7,492 nucleotides of DNA. Origin: an uncultured Oxalobacteraceae bacterium (GTDB lineage Bacteria; Pseudomonadota; Gammaproteobacteria; Burkholderiales; Burkholderiaceae_D). Positions 5,094 through 7,492 of this stretch are shown in pieces; within the stretch, counting starts at the first letter, position 1, and every line of letters begins with the position of its first letter. Under the pieces are notes generated by a model, which was not told the origin of the DNA, made no database searches, and saw only the letters and a program-made list of their open reading frames with translations. Both the position numbers and the translations under genes were made by a program. The stretch is taken from the NCBI GenBank assembly GCA_937996605.1, contig CALKVB010000333.1:1-7492 (forward strand), read 5' to 3'.

Positions 5094-6461
5094 ATGTTTG
5101 AAAAAATTCTAATCGCCAATCGTGGCGAAATTGCTCTCCGTATTCAGCGCGCTTGCCGCGAGATGGGTATTAAAACCGTCGTTGTCCACTCTGAAGCCGA
5201 CCGTGAAGCAAAGTATGTCAAATTAGCGGACGAATCCGTTTGTATCGGCCCTGCTGCCTCTAATCTCAGCTACCTCAGCATGCCTGCGATTATCAGTGCA
5301 GCGGAAGTCACTGATGCCCAAGCAATCCATCCTGGTTATGGCTTCCTTTCTGAGAATGCTGATTTTGCTGAACGCGTTGAACAATCTGGTTTCGTCTTCA
5401 TTGGTCCACGCGCAGAATCTATTCGCTTAATGGGTGACAAGGTCTCAGCGAAGCATGCCATGATCGAAGCAGGTGTTCCCTGCGTACCTGGTTCCGATGG
5501 CGCATTGCCTGACGATCCTAAAGTGATCGTACAAACAGCGCGCAAAGTAGGTTATCCAGTCATTATTAAAGCAGCAGGTGGCGGTGGCGGTCGTGGAATG
5601 CGCGTTGTGCATACCGAAGCCGCGCTCTTAAACGCTGTGACCATGACCAAGACTGAGGCAGGTGCCGCTTTCGGCAACCCAGAAGTCTACATGGAAAAAT
5701 TCTTGGAAAACCCACGTCACGTGGAAATCCAAATCTTGGCCGACCAACACGGTAATGCTGTCTGGTTGGGTGAGCGCGATTGCTCTATGCAACGTCGCCA
5801 TCAAAAAGTAATCGAGGAAGCTCCAGCACCAGGCATCCCACGCAAAACCATTGAAAAAATCGGCAACCGCTGTGCAGAAGCCTGCAAAAAGATTGGTTAC
5901 CGCGGCGCAGGTACTTTTGAATTCTTGTACGAAAACGGCGAATTCTATTTCATCGAAATGAATACGCGTGTACAAGTTGAGCATCCAGTCACTGAGATGA
6001 TCACTGGTATTGACATCGTTCAAGAGCAAATTCGTATTGCATTCGGCGAGAAGATGCGCTTTAAGCAATCCGATATCGAATTGCGCGGTCATGCGATTGA
6101 ATGCCGCATCAATGCGGAAGACCCATTCAAGTTCACACCTTCACCAGGTCGTATCGCAACATGGCATACACCGGGCGGCCCTGGTATTCGCGTCGATTCC
6201 CATGCTTATGCAGGTTACTTCGTACCACCGAATTACGATTCAATGATTGGTAAAGTCATTTCTTACGGCAGCACACGTGAACAAGCAATTCGTCGTATGC
6301 AAATCGCCTTGTCAGAAATGGTGGTTGAAGGAATTCAAACGAATATTCCTTTGCATCGTGAACTGATGGTCGATGCACGTTTCATCGAAGGCGGCACCAA
6401 CATCCATTATCTTGAACACAAACTGGCGGATATGCCAGTGTTGTCGAAGAAGGATAAGTAA
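5094..6461 (+). CDS. accC: Biotin carboxylase subunit of acetyl-CoA carboxylase
   Basis: AccC carboxylates the biotin on AccB with bicarbonate and ATP, the first half-reaction of acetyl-CoA carboxylase in fatty acid synthesis. Its 455 residues follow the ATP-grasp biotin carboxylase plan. The N-terminal domain starts MFEKILIANRGEIALRI, with HPGYGFLSEN (79-88) containing Y82. ATP-binding residues include K116, K159 and the glycine loop GGGGGRGM (162-169). The catalytic region has ERDCSMQRRHQK (227-238) with K238, FEF (275-277) with metal-binding E276, and EMNTRVQVEHPVTE (288-301) with E288, N290 and R292. R338 in ECRINAEDP binds the carboxylate. These positions agree with E. coli numbering without offset. 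The start is set by the conserved N-terminus despite the lack of a Shine-Dalgarno sequence. A strong terminator follows 56 bp after the stop. Nothing is missing or broken. Confidence 0.98.
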   Translation: MFEKILIANRGEIALRIQRACREMGIKTVVVHSEADREAKYVKLADESVCIGPAASNLSYLSMPAIISAAEVTDAQAIHPGYGFLSENADFAERVEQSGFVFIGPRAESIRLMGDKVSAKHAMIEAGVPCVPGSDGALPDDPKVIVQTARKVGYPVIIKAAGGGGGRGMRVVHTEAALLNAVTMTKTEAGAAFGNPEVYMEKFLENPRHVEIQILADQHGNAVWLGERDCSMQRRHQKVIEEAPAPGIPRKTIEKIGNRCAEACKKIGYRGAGTFEFLYENGEFYFIEMNTRVQVEHPVTEMITGIDIVQEQIRIAFGEKMRFKQSDIELRGHAIECRINAEDPFKFTPSPGRIATWHTPGGPGIRVDSHAYAGYFVPPNYDSMIGKVISYGSTREQAIRRMQIALSEMVVEGIQTNIPLHRELMVDARFIEGGTNIHYLEHKLADMPVLSKKDK

Positions 6462-6494
6462 GGTACAGGCGCACTCGGCGCTACAACAATAATG

Positions 6495-6512
6495 CTCGGT
6501 CTATAGACTGAG
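6495..6512 (+). repeat. Imperfect palindrome between accC and its terminator
   Basis: CTCGGTC (6495-6501) and GACTGAG (6506-6512) pair around a TATA loop; the single mismatch is a G-U pair in RNA. It lies 33 bp after the accC stop and has no T-run, so it is not a terminator itself. It may stabilise the 3' end of the accBC message just before the main terminator hairpin. Confidence 0.5.
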
Positions 6513-6517
6513 ACAAT

Positions 6518-6553
6518 AACGCGATTGAGATTTCATATTCAATCGCGTTTTTT
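6518..6553 (+). terminator. Intrinsic terminator after accC
   Basis: AACGCGATTGA (6518-6528) and TCAATCGCGTT (6539-6549) are perfectly complementary over 11 bp around a 10-base loop, and the right arm runs into six T (6548-6553). This is a classic rho-independent terminator. It closes the unit that includes accB and accC and separates it from prmA, which then needs its own promoter. Confidence 0.93.
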
Positions 6554-6562
6554 GATTTAAAC

Positions 6563-6584
6563 TGACGTTGATAACATAACGTCA
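6563..6584. promoter_or_regulatory. Perfect dyad in the prmA upstream region
   Basis: TGACGTT (6563-6569) and AACGTCA (6578-6584) form perfect 7-bp arms around the 8-base spacer GATAACAT. It lies between the accC terminator and the prmA start, ending 24 bp before the ATG. It could be an operator or, in RNA, an 8-bp stem (with one G-U pair) and a 6-base loop in a prmA leader. TTGATA (6568-6573) inside it resembles a -35 box but no good -10 is seen at 16-18 bp. Confidence 0.45.
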
Positions 6585-6608
6585 CACACTTGAACACGAA
6601 AGAACACC

Positions 6609-7492
6609 ATGGCTTGGGTAGAAATTATTATTGAAATCGCACGCGATCACGCGGAAAATCTATCCGATGCACTAATGGAAGTCGGTGCTTTGTCCGTATC
6701 TGTCGAAGACGCCGATGAAGGCACCGATGCCGAAAAACCGCTGTTTGGCGAACCTGGCATGGAACCAAGTGAGCACGCTTGGGAACGTAGCCGCGTGGTT
6801 GCCCTTGCCGACATCGACGCCGACCACCAGGCCATCGTGGCCGACGCTGCCGCCAGCATACAATTAGCCGCAGTACCCAGCTACACCACGCGCAAAGTCG
6901 AAGAACAAGACTGGGTACGCCTGACACAATCTCAGTTTGAACCTATCCATATCGGTAAAAACATTTGGGTAGTACCAAGTTGGCACGATGCCCCAGATAC
7001 CAACGCGCTTGTGCTCGAGCTTGATCCAGGCTTAGCATTTGGCACAGGTAGCCACCCAACTACACGCCTGTGCATGGAATGGTTAGAAGCAAACGCACCA
7101 CAAGATCTGACTGTGCTGGATTACGGATGCGGCTCTGGAATTTTGGCGATGGTCGCCAAAAAATTACAGGCAAAACACGTTGTGGGGGTCGACATTGATC
7201 CACAAGCGATTGAATCTGCGAACTTCAATGCAGAGAAAAACCAATGCGAAATCGAATTCGCCCTACCTGAACCGTTCATCGAACAATACCCAGCCACACA
7301 TCAATTTGACGTGGTTGTCGCCAATATTTTATCTAGCCCATTGAAGTTAATGGCGCCGATGTTATCCGGACGCGTAAAAGCAGGCGGAGCGCTGGTTTTA
7401 TCGGGCGTTTTGGCACGCCAAGCCGAAGAAGTTGCCGCTGCATATGCCCCATTTATTGAGCTCAGCGTATGGCAAGAACGCGAAGGTTGGGT
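6609..7492 (+). CDS. prmA: Ribosomal protein L11 methyltransferase, partial, 3' end outside window
   Basis: PrmA uses S-adenosylmethionine to methylate ribosomal protein L11 in the cytoplasm. The frame is open from the ATG to the window edge, 294 codons plus two bases. The N-terminal L11-recognition domain starts MAWVEIIIEIARDHAENLSDALMEVGALSVSVED, as expected for betaproteobacterial PrmA. DWVRLTQSQFEPIHIG (101-116) is the linker region. The catalytic domain has the PrmA-specific GLAFGTGSHPTT (141-152), the SAM loop LDYGCGSGILA (170-180), VDIDPQA (194-200) and VVANILSSPL (236-245). The sequence ends ...WQEREGW, so probably only about 10 residues are missing. Upstream is only a weak AAAGA purine run; the start is chosen by fit to the family. 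It follows the accC terminator and so is its own transcription unit. A stretch at 6781-6860 is richer in G+C than its surroundings (55 of 80 bases by hand count). Confidence 0.96.
   Translation, partial: MAWVEIIIEIARDHAENLSDALMEVGALSVSVEDADEGTDAEKPLFGEPGMEPSEHAWERSRVVALADIDADHQAIVADAAASIQLAAVPSYTTRKVEEQDWVRLTQSQFEPIHIGKNIWVVPSWHDAPDTNALVLELDPGLAFGTGSHPTTRLCMEWLEANAPQDLTVLDYGCGSGILAMVAKKLQAKHVVGVDIDPQAIESANFNAEKNQCEIEFALPEPFIEQYPATHQFDVVVANILSSPLKLMAPMLSGRVKAGGALVLSGVLARQAEEVAAAYAPFIELSVWQEREGW

Noticed and set aside
5628..6092. Minus-strand frame of 154 codons
   Set aside because: Antisense to the catalytic core of accC; no start context or motif supports it.
6628..6927. Cluster of minus- and plus-strand short frames
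   Set aside because: They arise from the G+C-rich patch in prmA, where stop codons are scarce in all frames.
1..7492. A novel defence system, mobile element or CRISPR array
   Set aside because: All but one gene belong to well-known housekeeping families in an order typical of betaproteobacteria, and no transposase, integrase or spaced repeat array is visible.

Overview
The window reads as core chromosome from a betaproteobacterium, most likely order Burkholderiales and perhaps an Oxalobacteraceae-like genus. This rests on the gene order (TlpA-like redoxin, aroQ, accB, accC, prmA, with mpl divergent), on protein similarity recalled from memory, and on a moderate base composition by eye. The genus is inference. 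I see no mobile element, integrase, tRNA, rRNA, CRISPR array or defence gene.

Left block (minus strand, 1-2508): mpl (murein peptide recycling ligase), yqiA (small serine esterase of the YqiA/YcfP type) and the start of ubiC (chorismate lyase, running off the left edge). Overlaps of 4 bp and 8 bp make this a tightly coupled mpl-yqiA-ubiC operon read leftward. A 160-bp divergent region (2509-2668) separates it from the right block.

Right block (plus strand, 2669-7492): an unrecognised 207-residue protein with a nucleotidyltransferase-like motif, a membrane-anchored TlpA-like thiol-disulfide protein, aroQ (type II dehydroquinase), accB and accC (biotin carboxyl carrier protein and biotin carboxylase of acetyl-CoA carboxylase), a strong intrinsic terminator, then prmA (ribosomal protein L11 methyltransferase), cut by the right edge a few residues before its likely end.

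Functionally the window joins envelope and biosynthetic housekeeping: AroQ feeds the shikimate route to chorismate, UbiC draws on chorismate for ubiquinone, Mpl returns peptidoglycan fragments to wall synthesis, and AccB with AccC start fatty acid synthesis.

No novel system is evident. The points worth a second look are the degenerate nucleotidyltransferase-like protein, an inverted repeat framing the accB promoter, a 22-bp direct repeat in the accB linker, a perfect dyad in front of prmA, and several starts with no Shine-Dalgarno sequence, two of which sit where a leaderless transcript would begin.
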